Shown here piece by piece: positions 43,214-51,945 of a DNA stretch of 58,635 bases. How positions within the stretch are numbered: position 1 is the first letter of the stretch; every line of letters begins with the position of its first letter. The translations under genes were made by a program, and so were the position numbers. The stretch covers positions 1 through 58,635 of the forward strand of contig DATHMF010000082.1 of assembly GCA_035487355.1 (NCBI GenBank), written 5' to 3'. This DNA comes from Terriglobales bacterium. GTDB lineage: Bacteria > Acidobacteriota > Terriglobia > Terriglobales > Acidobacteriaceae. The notes beneath the pieces were generated by a model. The model saw only the letters and a list, made by a program, of their open reading frames with translations, searched no databases and was not told where the DNA came from.

Positions 43214-44901
43214 AGGGAAACTCCTCTCTTCCAGGGAATGAAGTCATCTTGTCCCAGCCGCTCGGCTTTGGTGTGGATCTCTCCGTTCGCAACCTTGACG
43301 ATGAGTTCCAGAATCGCTTCGCCCATCTGCTCGACGTTTTTTTGCCCCGAAATGACAGGCCCCGTATCGATATCAATAATGTCAGGCATGCGCTGCGCGA
43401 GCCGCGAGTTGGTTGAAATCTTGACCACGGGCGCGATGGGATTGCCCGTCGGAGTGCCTAACCCGGTGGTGAAAAGCACGATGCTGGCGCCGGCGCCAAC
43501 CTGTCCGGTCACGGCTTCAACGTCGTTGCCCGGCGTGCACAGCAGATTCAATCCTGGTTCAGTTGCATATTCGGGAAAGTCGAGGACTGCGGTAACCGGC
43601 GATGTGCCACCCTTTTTCGCCGCTCCCGCAGATTTCATTGCGTCGGTGATGAGTCCATCGCGAATGTTTCCAGGAGACGGGTTCATATCGAACCCAGAAG
43701 AAACGGCTTCAGCCCTGGCTTCGTAGGCGCGCATCAACTGCAGAAAACGCTGACCAACTTCATCGCTGGTGCTGCGGTTGACCAGCTCCTGCTCCACGCC
43801 GCAAAGTTCGGGAAATTCCGACAATATTCCTTTGCCGCCCAGGGCGGCCATAACGTCTGCCACATGACCAATCGCAGGATTCGCGGAGATTCCAGAAAAT
43901 CCATCTGACCCGCCACACTTCAAACCAACTGATAAAGCGGAGAGTGGCACGGGTGTGCGTTCGCATTTATTGGCTTCCACCAAACCCAGGAAGGTCTGGC
44001 GGATGGCCTGCGAAAGCATCTCGAACTCAGTTCCACTTTGCTGTTGCTCCAGCACAATCAATGGCTTGTTGAAATTAGGGTTACGCTTCTTCAGCTCTGC
44101 CTGCAGAATTGGCACCTGGGCGTGCTGGCAGCCCAGACTCAGAATTGTTGCTCCAGCGACGTTGGGATGGTGGATGTAGCTGGCCAACAGGCCGCAAAGA
44201 CTGTTGGAGTCTTCGCGCGTGCCGCCGCATCCGCCTTCGTGAGTAAGAAATTTAATTCCATCAATATTCGCAAATACTCTGCGATTTCGCGCAGCCTCAC
44301 GCGTGGCTTCGCCGCGGAATTCCTGGAGTTCCTTGGTTTTGCCTTCATGATAGAGCTTCACCAAGTCAGCGACCTGGCTGCTATAGGGCTGGGTTGGTGC
44401 AAATCCTAATTCTTTTTCAAATGCCTCTTTGATGTAAGCAACATTCCTGTTCTCGCAGAACACCAGGGGCACAACCAGCCAGTGATTGCGTGTGCCGACC
44501 TGACCGTCAGAACGGCGATAACCCATGAATGTCTGCAGCTTCCAGCGGGAGACATCGGGCGCGGTCCAATGATAGGTTGCCGTCCTGCCCTCAACCGTGG
44601 CTGCATCATGCTTCGTATTGCGAGTTGTAACCGCTTCTCCTGAGCGGATAACTTCAACCGCCTTGCCCACGCGCACGCCATACATTACGACGGCGTCACC
44701 AACTTTCAGATCCTGGGTGGCGAACTTGTGCTTGGCAGATACGTCAGACTGCAGAACGTATTCTTTATCAGGGGTAGGGATGATCTCACCTTTTCTTAAG
44801 TCGGTGAGCGCGACCAGGACGTTATCCTGAGGGTGGATTCTCAACACTTTGGCCTGTGTCCCACTGGCAGCCGGTATGACGTCAGGAACGAGTTGGGTCA
44901 T
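43210..44901 (-). CDS. UxaA-family sugar-acid dehydratase
   Basis: The 563-residue product has the two-part UxaA layout. An N-terminal SAF-like domain (about 20-100, ending AVEVIRSGEAV) is followed by the larger catalytic domain. Typical segments are GGCGGTREDS, LGCQHAQVPIL, GLKCGGSDGFSGISANP, PTGNPIAPVVKISTN and the closing VANGEIHTKAE. UxaA dehydrates D-altronate; relatives act on D-galactarate and other sugar acids. Here it heads an operon with fucose lactonase, transporter and fucosidase genes, so L-fuconate dehydration is plausible. uxaC nearby leaves altronate possible. It is longer than the ~495 residues of E. coli UxaA. Its stop overlaps the SDR start. Confidence 0.78.
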   Translation of the reverse strand: MTQLVPDVIPAASGTQAKVLRIHPQDNVLVALTDLRKGEIIPTPDKEYVLQSDVSAKHKFATQDLKVGDAVVMYGVRVGKAVEVIRSGEAVTTRNTKHDAATVEGRTATYHWTAPDVSRWKLQTFMGYRRSDGQVGTRNHWLVVPLVFCENRNVAYIKEAFEKELGFAPTQPYSSQVADLVKLYHEGKTKELQEFRGEATREAARNRRVFANIDGIKFLTHEGGCGGTREDSNSLCGLLASYIHHPNVAGATILSLGCQHAQVPILQAELKKRNPNFNKPLIVLEQQQSGTEFEMLSQAIRQTFLGLVEANKCERTPVPLSALSVGLKCGGSDGFSGISANPAIGHVADVMAALGGKGILSEFPELCGVEQELVNRSTSDEVGQRFLQLMRAYEARAEAVSSGFDMNPSPGNIRDGLITDAMKSAGAAKKGGTSPVTAVLDFPEYATEPGLNLLCTPGNDVEAVTGQVGAGASIVLFTTGLGTPTGNPIAPVVKISTNSRLAQRMPDIIDIDTGPVISGQKNVEQMGEAILELIVKVANGEIHTKAERLGQDDFIPWKRGVSL

Positions 44902-45131
44902 CTTAGCTATGTGAGTTTCTCCTCATCAATCGGCAAACTCTCAATCATACTCGATGACCGTACAGCCAAAGCCGATGCGGGTAAGCGATTTTCCCCGTTG
45001 ATGATATGCGCAGAATGCAATTTATTGGTTCACCCTGATACGGTTCAAAAGCGCGACATCTCTCTATTTTATCTGTTGAAATATATCTTTTATGGTATGC
45101 GTAGAGAGATTGTCACGGATGAGATGGACGT

Positions 45132-45413
45132 GTCAAGAACCGCCTGGAAATGCTGAAGAAGGTACTACCGCCCACCGGAGTTCCTGCTGATTTTGTGGAT
45201 GACTCCGTTCCACGTCGGCCTTGTGAAACTTCCCGATGCTATGATGGTGTGCCTGTTCAATGGGGACGATAAACTGCGAACATTATCTTTCCAGCTTCCC
45301 AAATCCAACCTGAATAAAGATTATTGGAGCGGAGAGGAACTTGGCCGGCATGATGGTGTTCTTAAGATAAAGATATGGCGCCACACGCGGCGCGGTTGCT
45401 GAGTTGCGCATAG
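45132..45413 (+). pseudogene. Frameshifted C-terminal remnant of a glycoside hydrolase
   Basis: Three reading frames join into one familiar tail. These are NRLEMLKKVLPPTGVPADFVDDS (frame 1), then VGLVKLPDAMMVCLFN...LSFQLPKSNLNKDYWSGEELGRHDGVLK (frame 2), then DMAPHAARLLSCA before TAG 45411-45413 (frame 3). The order fits the C-terminal beta domain of alpha-galactosidase-like glycosidases. At least two frameshifts and a missing catalytic part make it a dead gene. It lies between the dehydratase and the SGNH hydrolase. The parent family is uncertain. The 230 bp between 44902 and 45131 show no feature. Confidence 0.6.
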
Positions 45414-45471
45414 AGTGTGCGTGTAAGCCTGTGTGAATAATCTTGAATTTTATTCTGGAGGAAAAAGAGAC

Positions 45472-46356
45472 ATGAGATTTTTTCGTCGCGTCAGTTCGGT
45501 CTTTAGTCTGGCTTTGGTATTGCTGTTTCTGCTGTTTTCGATGAGTATGCAGGCGCAAGACTCCGCTGGCTCTGAAAAGATAATCTTGGCCCAAGCCCAA
45601 GCTCAATCCTCAGCGCAGCCCACACCAGCGGCGGAGTCTTCTGATTTGTCGAAGCTGCAGGCCGAGCTGAAGAGTGCGCAAGATAAATTGAAAGACTGGC
45701 CGAATCTGGGTCGTTATCGCGATGCTGACGCCCAGGTGCAACCACCCTCCGCGGCAGAAAAACGCGTCGTTTTTATGGGCGACTCTATCACCGACGGATG
45801 GGGGCGCAAGTACGGCAAGTTTTTTCCCGATAAGCCCTATGTCAATCGCGGCATCAGCGGCCAGACGACGCCGCAAATGCTCATCCGCTTTCGACCGGAT
45901 GTAATTGCGTTAAAGCCAAAGGTAGTTGTGATTCTGGCTGGAACCAACGATCTTGCCGGCAATACCGGCCCGAGCACAATGGAGGCCATTGAAGACAACC
46001 TGACGTCAATGGCAGAGCTCGCCAAGGCGAATGGGATTCGCGTGGTGCTGGCCTCGCTTCTGCCAGTGTGTGACTACATCAAACCGCAGACGGCACGACG
46101 GCCTCCGGAGAAAATTGTCGAGCTGAATGCGTGGATGAAAGACTATGCCGCTAAAAATGGTTTAGTCTACCTCGACTACTACTCGGCCATGCTGGATGAT
46201 AAGAAGATGTTCAAGCAGGAGCTTACCTACGATGGGTTGCATCCCAACGACGCCGGGTATGAAATCATGGGGCCGCTTGCAGCGAAGGCAATCGCGGTGG
46301 CGTTGCGGCCGGCTTCTTCCAGCGGGCACAAAGGCTCAACAAAAAGCAATAAGTAG
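45472..46356 (+). CDS. Secreted SGNH/GDSL-family hydrolase
   Basis: The 294-residue product has a signal peptide (FSLALVLLFLLFSMSMQAQ) and a spacer of about 60 Gln/Ser/Ala-rich residues. All SGNH blocks are visible: VFMGDSITDGWG with the nucleophile Ser near 105, RGISGQTT (Gly), AGTNDLAG (Asn), and DGLHPNDAGYEIM with Asp near 254 and His near 257. Such enzymes deacetylate glycans or act as lipases or acyl esterases. The carbohydrate neighbourhood suggests a polysaccharide acetylesterase. The ATG at 45472 has GGAGG 10 nt upstream; the earlier in-frame start has no signal peptide. Confidence 0.85.
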   Translation: MRFFRRVSSVFSLALVLLFLLFSMSMQAQDSAGSEKIILAQAQAQSSAQPTPAAESSDLSKLQAELKSAQDKLKDWPNLGRYRDADAQVQPPSAAEKRVVFMGDSITDGWGRKYGKFFPDKPYVNRGISGQTTPQMLIRFRPDVIALKPKVVVILAGTNDLAGNTGPSTMEAIEDNLTSMAELAKANGIRVVLASLLPVCDYIKPQTARRPPEKIVELNAWMKDYAAKNGLVYLDYYSAMLDDKKMFKQELTYDGLHPNDAGYEIMGPLAAKAIAVALRPASSSGHKGSTKSNK

Positions 46357-46398
46357 CGCGAAAAGCAGCAAACCAGGTGCTGGGTTTTAAAAATACAT

Positions 46399-46426
46399 CG
46401 GGGAACACACGGTTATGGGTTCCCCG
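46399..46426. terminator. Weak terminator-like hairpin between convergent genes
   Basis: CGGGGAAC and GTTCCCCG pair across a 12-nt loop, followed by GTCTTTCG. It lies between the SGNH gene and uxaC, which converge. The T tract is short, so function is uncertain. Confidence 0.4.
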
Positions 46427-46453
46427 GTCTTTCGAACAACAGTGACACGTTTT

Positions 46454-47896
46454 CTAAACGCTCTTGGAGACGGCTACTTCGCGGACGCCTTCACGAGAAG
46501 GAAGCTCAAGTCCGAAATACTGCCTGGCGTTGAAATAGCAGATATTTTCAATCATTCTGCCGATCAGGTCTTCCCGATCAGGAACCAGCCCGGCTTGCAT
46601 ATCGCGGCCCAGTAAGTTGCACAAAATACGCCGGAAGTATTCATGGCGCGGATACGACATGAACGACCGTGAATCCGTCAGCATACCCACGAAGTGCGAA
46701 AGTAACCCGATATTGGAGAGCGCATTGATCTGCCACTCCATGCCTTCTTTATGATCCAGGAACCACCAGGCGGTGCCAAACTGGACTTTCCCGGCAATGG
46801 TTCCATCCTGAAAGTTCCCAGCCATGGTGGCAAACAGATAATTATCGGCGGGGTTCAGATTGTAAAGAATCGTACGGGGAAGAGCATTTTCCCGGTCGAG
46901 CCGGTCCAGAAAAATTCCGAGCAACTCTCCCTGTCGCCAGTCGCCGATGGAATCCAATCCGACGTCGGGGCCCTTGAGCATGCGCGTGTTGGCATTGCGG
47001 TGTGCACCCAAGTGGAGCTGTTTGGTCCAGCCCTTTTCCGAATCAAGATGCCCAAAGAAGAGCATCATGAAAGACGCGAACTGAGAATGTTCTTGCGGGC
47101 TGGGCGGCTGCCCGGAGCGCACCTTGGCGAAAATTCCGGCAGCAAGTTGCTCAGAGCAGAAGTCGGCATAGCAGTAGCTCAATCCGTGGTCGGAAAGCCT
47201 GCATCCCATTTTGTGGAAGTAGTCATGCCGTTTTCGCAACGCGTCGAGAAAGTCCTTAAAGCTGCTGATATGGACGTTGGCGGCCTCGGCCAGGTTTTCA
47301 ACCCAGGAATTAAATCTCTCCGCCTGGTGCACGTCGAGCGCTTTATCGGGACGATACGCCGGATACACCCGCGGCACCAGTTTTAAGGCAGCAATTTTTT
47401 TGTGCGGTTCAAGGTCATCGATTGGATCATCGGTCGTGCAAAGGACCTCAACACGGAACTTCTTCAGAATACCTTGCGTGGTGTACTCTTCGCTGGCCAG
47501 GAATTCGTCGGCGCGTCTCCAGATTGCCGGGGCTGTGGTTTCATCGAGCAGTTCGTCAATCTCGAAGTAACGCTTCAACTCCAGATGGGTCCAGTGATAG
47601 AGCGGATTTCTCAGCGTATGGGGCACCGTGCCCGCCCAAGCCATGAATTTCTCATAGGGCTCGGCGTCGCCGGTGCAATAGCGCTCGGCAATCCCGTGCG
47701 CGCGCATAGCCCGCCACTTGTAGTGGTCGCCTTCCAGCCAGATTTCAAACAGGTTTTTGAACCGGCGGTCCTCAGCAATGTCTTTCGGCGAGAGGTGGCA
47801 GTGGTAATCAATGATAGGTTGCGCCTCCGCATATTGCCGGTAAAGATGGCGCGCAGCTTCGTTTTCGAGCAAAAAATTGTTATTAATGAAAGTCAT
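46454..47896 (-). CDS. uxaC: Glucuronate (uronate) isomerase
   Basis: The 480-residue product matches UxaC, which converts D-glucuronate to D-fructuronate and D-galacturonate to D-tagaturonate in the cytoplasm. Signature parts are IIDYHCHLSPKDIAEDRRF near 28-46 (metal-binding His residues), LSYCYADFCSEQLA, TKQLHLGAHRNANTRM and the conserved DSRSFMSYPRHEYFRRILC near 425-445. Length matches the family. The start ATG has a 17-bp tandem duplication in its leader and no clear ribosome-binding site. It diverges from a Gfo/Idh/MocA gene. uxaB and kdg genes are not in the window. Confidence 0.93.
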   Translation of the reverse strand: MTFINNNFLLENEAARHLYRQYAEAQPIIDYHCHLSPKDIAEDRRFKNLFEIWLEGDHYKWRAMRAHGIAERYCTGDAEPYEKFMAWAGTVPHTLRNPLYHWTHLELKRYFEIDELLDETTAPAIWRRADEFLASEEYTTQGILKKFRVEVLCTTDDPIDDLEPHKKIAALKLVPRVYPAYRPDKALDVHQAERFNSWVENLAEAANVHISSFKDFLDALRKRHDYFHKMGCRLSDHGLSYCYADFCSEQLAAGIFAKVRSGQPPSPQEHSQFASFMMLFFGHLDSEKGWTKQLHLGAHRNANTRMLKGPDVGLDSIGDWRQGELLGIFLDRLDRENALPRTILYNLNPADNYLFATMAGNFQDGTIAGKVQFGTAWWFLDHKEGMEWQINALSNIGLLSHFVGMLTDSRSFMSYPRHEYFRRILCNLLGRDMQAGLVPDREDLIGRMIENICYFNARQYFGLELPSREGVREVAVSKSV

Positions 47897-47900
47897 TCAC

Positions 47901-47934
47901 TTGTCATTGGACTACTGTTGTCATTGGACTACTG
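47901..47934. repeat. Perfect 17-bp tandem duplication upstream of uxaC
   Basis: TTGTCATTGGACTACTG occurs at 47901-47917 and 47918-47934 without spacer, 4 bp upstream of the uxaC start codon. On the coding strand it reads CAGTAGTCCAATGACAA twice. It occupies the normal position of the ribosome-binding site. Confidence 0.9.
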
Positions 47935-47993
47935 TTAAAGTCTTTATTCAACATTACACCAGAAGCCCCAGTTAGTGATAACGCGAAATTGCT

Positions 47994-48015
47994 GAACGAA
48001 ATCTTAAGATTTGTT
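47994..48015. promoter_or_regulatory. Imperfect palindrome between uxaC and the divergent oxidoreductase
   Basis: AACGAAATCTTAAGATTTGTT is nearly self-complementary (one extra base in the left arm) and lies about 100 bp upstream of uxaC and 160 bp upstream of the oxidoreductase. Its position and its AAC/GTT ends resemble the palindrome before the IclR gene at 52890. It is an operator candidate only. Confidence 0.35.
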
Positions 48016-48172
48016 AAACGAACGGGCAAGTTTTTTGCAACGATTAACCCAGTAGGGTTTTGAGGCCGAAAGGCCGAATACCCCGTCTTTTATGAGCCTT
48101 TTAGGCGGTTGGCAATAAAAGACAAATAGCTGACCTTAGATAGCAAATGAAAGACGGGAGTGATAACCCCCT

Positions 48173-49180
48173 ATGAAAATCCGTGTGGGGCTGATTGGCG
48201 GAGGCAATATCAGTGACACTCATGCCCGTGCCGTAAAGGGAATTCCAGGCGCGGAGGTCGTAGCGCACTATGGCACCAATGCAGAAAAGGTCAACCATTT
48301 GAGCCGCGAACATGGCGGAGTAACCTATCGTGATTTGGAATCTTTTCTTGCCCACCGCCCCATGGAGATGGTGATTTTGGGCAGCCCATCGGGAGCGCAT
48401 GCGCAGCAGGGAATTGCGGCCGCCCGGCAAGGGCTGCATGTGCTCACCGAGAAACCGATTGATATAAGCACCGAGCGCGCCGACGCCTTGATTGCTGAAT
48501 GCGAGAAAGCCGGGGTAAAACTAGGCGTTACCTTCCAGGACCGATTCAAGCCGGATATTCGCCGGTTGAAACAACTCATTGGTGATGGGCTTATCGGCAA
48601 GCCGCTGCTGGTTGATGCCCGTGTAAAGTGGTACCGGCCACCGGCTTACTACAGCAACTCGCACTGGCGAGGTACCAAAGCGCTCGACGGCGGAGGTGCG
48701 CTGATCAATCAGGGTGTCCACACAGTAGACCTGTTGCTGTGGCTGTTAGGAGACGTGATCAATGTAAAGGCGCGCACAGCGGCGATGCTGCATAAGATCG
48801 AAGTCGAAGATACTGCCCTGGCCCTGCTTGAATTTGCCAACGGAACCCTGGGTTTGCTGCAGGCAACCACGGCTGCTTATCCCGGCTATCCGCGCCGGGT
48901 GGAGATCACCGGCACGGAAGGCACGATAATTCTCGAGCAAGACCGCATCATCGCGATTAATCTTCGCAATCCGTATGAGGGGCCGATCAGTACTGCCGAA
49001 ACCGACCAGAATCCCAGCTCTACTTCGCCGGTGGTGAGCGATGTACGCGGGCACCAATCCGCAATTGAAGATTTTATCCATGCCATCGAACACAATACCC
49101 AGCCTATTTGTGATGGCCGCGAGGGCCGGCGAAGTGTTGCCCTGGTGGAAGCCATCTATAGAGCTGCCAACCAAACCTAG
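48173..49180 (+). CDS. Gfo/Idh/MocA-family NAD(P)-dependent oxidoreductase
   Basis: The 335-residue product has an N-terminal Rossmann fold with VGLIGGGNISDTHARAV (about 4-20) and the family's catalytic EKPI motif (LTEKPIDIS near 90). The second domain shows ALINQGVHTVDLLLWLLGDV (His as in known members) and a beta-sheet region. Family members oxidise or reduce sugars and sugar derivatives; the substrate is not predictable. It diverges from uxaC and precedes the GH105 gene on the same strand, so a role in uronate or rhamnogalacturonan sugar conversion is likely. Confidence 0.88.
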   Translation: MKIRVGLIGGGNISDTHARAVKGIPGAEVVAHYGTNAEKVNHLSREHGGVTYRDLESFLAHRPMEMVILGSPSGAHAQQGIAAARQGLHVLTEKPIDISTERADALIAECEKAGVKLGVTFQDRFKPDIRRLKQLIGDGLIGKPLLVDARVKWYRPPAYYSNSHWRGTKALDGGGALINQGVHTVDLLLWLLGDVINVKARTAAMLHKIEVEDTALALLEFANGTLGLLQATTAAYPGYPRRVEITGTEGTIILEQDRIIAINLRNPYEGPISTAETDQNPSSTSPVVSDVRGHQSAIEDFIHAIEHNTQPICDGREGRRSVALVEAIYRAANQT

Positions 49181-49607
49181 TCTAGAACCGCGTTACTGCA
49201 GCGTTTTCAGCACTCCATTACATCGCATATATATATAGAGAGAAGAGGATGAAGGTGAGGGCGAATTTTCGAGCTGCTGCACCGTTAAGTTTTGCAAAAC
49301 CTATTGTTTGATGGTTTTAATTTGACGGAAATGCAAGAAAACTGTAGATTTTGCCAGCAGCATAAAGCTTTTAACGGCATAACGCCGGCCGATCCTTTAT
49401 CCGATTTGTCTTGCTTCGAGTGGGGTGGAGCAGACGCCAGATTCCAATTTTGCCTTCCGCACGGGCAGAGCATAGTGATGCAACTGAATCTGTGAGCAAC
49501 TTTACGGGTGCTCCACAAATTCAATCTCCGTTTGCAATTTCACGGTGCTGTGACAACAAATGCCCATTTTGATCCCAGCAATTGCAGACGCCGAAAAGAG
49601 GAGAACA
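49181..49607. other. Intergenic, 427 bp
   Basis: A short ATATATATAT-AGAGAGAAGAGG purine run lies at about 49219-49248. One frame of 67 codons exists but lacks a ribosome-binding site and family resemblance, so it is not called. The promoter of the GH105 gene is presumably here. I see no other structure. Confidence 0.4.
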
Positions 49608-51851
49608 ATGAAGATGCAACGCATGTCATTTACAGCAGTATTCCTGTGCGGGTTACTGATGGCGACATTTGCTGGCAAGAGCGTAGCCCAGTGCGCGACT
49701 GCCAGCGGAGGCGGCGGGTGGGTCAATGCCCCGTTCGCAGCTCAGACCGGAAACTTTACTGCTACTTTTGACGCCACGCCTGCACTCAGCAACATGAACA
49801 GCGTGGTCGGACTCTCGCATGGCGCCGGGACTGCCTACACTGCATTTGCCAATCTGGTTGCGTTTAACGGTACGGCGGGCACAATCTTGGCGCGCGACGG
49901 CGCAACCTACGCTTCACAGACCAACGTCCCGTACACCGGAGGCTCGACCTATCACTTCCGCCTGGTGGTGAACGTGCCGGCACATTCCTATTCGATCTTT
50001 GTGACTCCCCCAGGAGGATCGGAGCTGACCATCGGCAGCGATTTCCACTTCCGCACCGAACAGAACACGGTGACCAGTCTCAATAACCTCGGGGTTTTCG
50101 TAGGCGCCGCCGCAGGATCGCTGGCTGTGTGCAATTTTGCGATTGGAGGCACGCCTCCTCCACCCGACTTCACGCTATCAGCCACAGCGGCCTCGCAGAC
50201 GATTACGGCCGGGGGCAGCACAACTTATACGGTGAACGTCGGTGCAGTGAATGGGTTCAACGGCAGCGTGAACTTCAGCGTCAGCGGATTACCGAGCGGC
50301 GCCAGCAATAGTTTTAGTCCGCCTTCTGTAAGCGGCGCGGGATCATCTGTACTGTCGGTCTCCACGGTTAGTACGACTGCGGCAAACAGCTACAGTCTGG
50401 TGATCACCGGAACCAGCGGTGCTATGACGCATTCGTCCTCGGTGACATTGAATGTGAACTCGGCAGGAGTGCCCGACTTCATACTCTCAGCGATGCCTGC
50501 TTTACAAACAGTCACAGCAGGGAACAGCACCAGCTACACGGTTGCGGTGACGCCGCAGAATAGCTTCAACGGTAATGTCGCCCTCAGTGCTATGGGACTT
50601 CCTACAGGTGCGAGTGCCAGCTTCAATCCGACTTCGGTTACCGGTTCAGGCAGTTCGACACTCAACGTTACGACATCGAGTTCAACTCCTGCCGCCACTT
50701 CCACGCTGACCATCACGGGTGACAGCAGCAGCTTGTCGCACGCAACCAGTGTGAACTTGACTGTACACTCTCCAACCACCGGCACCGATTGGTCTGTGGC
50801 CGTTGTTGACTCCACCATGAAACGGTTTACTCCTGCGACGATCGGCGGGTGGAGCTATCCCGTGGGTCTGTATCTCCACGGGCAGTATCTGGTCTTTAAG
50901 CGCACCAGGAACCCAAGCTATCTGCAGTTCATCCAAGCCTGGGCAGACCGGTTCGTGGACAGCAGTGGGAACATCAACAACGGCTTCAGCAGCCTGGACA
51001 GCATGCAGCCTATCGTTGTACTGCTTGATCTGTTCCAGGAAACCGGGCTAGCCAAGTACAGAATCGCCGCTGGCCACATGAGGGCCCGCCTTAACACGTA
51101 TCCGAGAACCAGCGACGGCGGCTTCTGGCATGCCACCAGCCGGCAACATCAACTTTGGGGAGACGGCACGTTCATGGTGCTTCCAGGACTGATTCGCTAT
51201 GGTCAACTCGCCAACGACAGCGTGTATGCCAACAACGAGGTCGGCAGCCAACTGGAGATTTATGCCAGCCATTTGCAGGATACCTCCACCGGCACAATCT
51301 CCTCCGGGCTTCTGTTCCACGCCTTTGATGAGAGCCGAACGCAGAGCTGGGCCGACAAGACCACAGGCCGTTCGCCGGAGGTCTGGTGCCGGGCGATGGG
51401 TTGGTACTCGATGGCAACCATCGAGGCGCTGGAAATTCTGCCGGCCAATGATCCACATCGGCCGCAGTTGATTGCCATCCTGCAAAAAATCATCAGCGGG
51501 ATAGCAAAGTGGCAAGACCCCGCTACGGGCCGTTGGTTTCAGGTTGTAGACAAACCATCCGTGGCTGGCAACTTTACCGAAACCTCGTCTTCCAGTATGT
51601 ATACCTACGTGATTTCCAGGGCAGTAGAAAGAGGTTACGTGGATCCCAGCTTCTTGAGCGTGGCGCAAAAGGGATATCAGGGTGTGCTGCAGAGAATCTC
51701 TCTGGATGGAAGCGGTATGACCAACCTGACGCAAATATGTATCGGCACAAACGTCGGAAATCTTGCGTTTTACCTCGCCCGGCCCAGAGCCACCAACGAT
51801 TTCCACGGCTTGGGAGCGTTCCTGATCATGAACGAGCAACTGACGAAATAA
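49608..51851 (+). CDS. Secreted GH105-type unsaturated glucuronyl/rhamnogalacturonyl hydrolase with Ig-like repeats
   Basis: The 747-residue product has a signal peptide (SFTAVFLCGLLMATFAGKSVAQ). An N-terminal beta-rich region (to about 180) is followed by two homologous Ig-like domains (PDFTLSATAASQTITAGG... and PDFILSAMPALQTVTAGN..., about 100 residues each). The C-terminal ~360 residues form an (alpha/alpha)6 barrel. The motif LWGDGTFM, with Asp near 518, matches the catalytic Asp of YteR/GH105, and CRAMGWYSMATIEAL is typical of GH88/GH105. These enzymes hydrolyse unsaturated uronyl ends left by polysaccharide lyases. GAGGAG precedes the ATG. The lyases at 7480-8889 could be partners. Confidence 0.82.
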   Translation: MKMQRMSFTAVFLCGLLMATFAGKSVAQCATASGGGGWVNAPFAAQTGNFTATFDATPALSNMNSVVGLSHGAGTAYTAFANLVAFNGTAGTILARDGATYASQTNVPYTGGSTYHFRLVVNVPAHSYSIFVTPPGGSELTIGSDFHFRTEQNTVTSLNNLGVFVGAAAGSLAVCNFAIGGTPPPPDFTLSATAASQTITAGGSTTYTVNVGAVNGFNGSVNFSVSGLPSGASNSFSPPSVSGAGSSVLSVSTVSTTAANSYSLVITGTSGAMTHSSSVTLNVNSAGVPDFILSAMPALQTVTAGNSTSYTVAVTPQNSFNGNVALSAMGLPTGASASFNPTSVTGSGSSTLNVTTSSSTPAATSTLTITGDSSSLSHATSVNLTVHSPTTGTDWSVAVVDSTMKRFTPATIGGWSYPVGLYLHGQYLVFKRTRNPSYLQFIQAWADRFVDSSGNINNGFSSLDSMQPIVVLLDLFQETGLAKYRIAAGHMRARLNTYPRTSDGGFWHATSRQHQLWGDGTFMVLPGLIRYGQLANDSVYANNEVGSQLEIYASHLQDTSTGTISSGLLFHAFDESRTQSWADKTTGRSPEVWCRAMGWYSMATIEALEILPANDPHRPQLIAILQKIISGIAKWQDPATGRWFQVVDKPSVAGNFTETSSSSMYTYVISRAVERGYVDPSFLSVAQKGYQGVLQRISLDGSGMTNLTQICIGTNVGNLAFYLARPRATNDFHGLGAFLIMNEQLTK

Positions 51852-51888
51852 TAGCTTTGATGCAATATCCAAATCTAAACAGCAAACT

Positions 51889-51919
51889 AAAAGAGGAGGC
51901 CAAATTGGCCTCCTCTTTT
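51889..51919. terminator. Bidirectional terminator between convergent genes
   Basis: AAAAGAGGAGGCCAA and TTGGCCTCCTCTTTT form a perfect 15-bp stem with a single-base centre. The A/T ends give a U tract in both directions. It sits between the GH105 gene and the convergent IclR gene. Confidence 0.9.
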
Positions 51920-51945
51920 CATGCACTAATATAGTAATGATTTCC

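Noticed and set aside
44833..45156. A 107-codon plus-strand frame upstream of the glycosidase remnant
   Set aside because: It begins antisense to the dehydratase 5' end and has no conserved segment; only the part in another frame from 45132 resembles a known protein.
49292..49495. A 67-codon frame before the GH105 gene
   Set aside because: No ribosome-binding site, no hydrophobic or family pattern; composition is ordinary noncoding.
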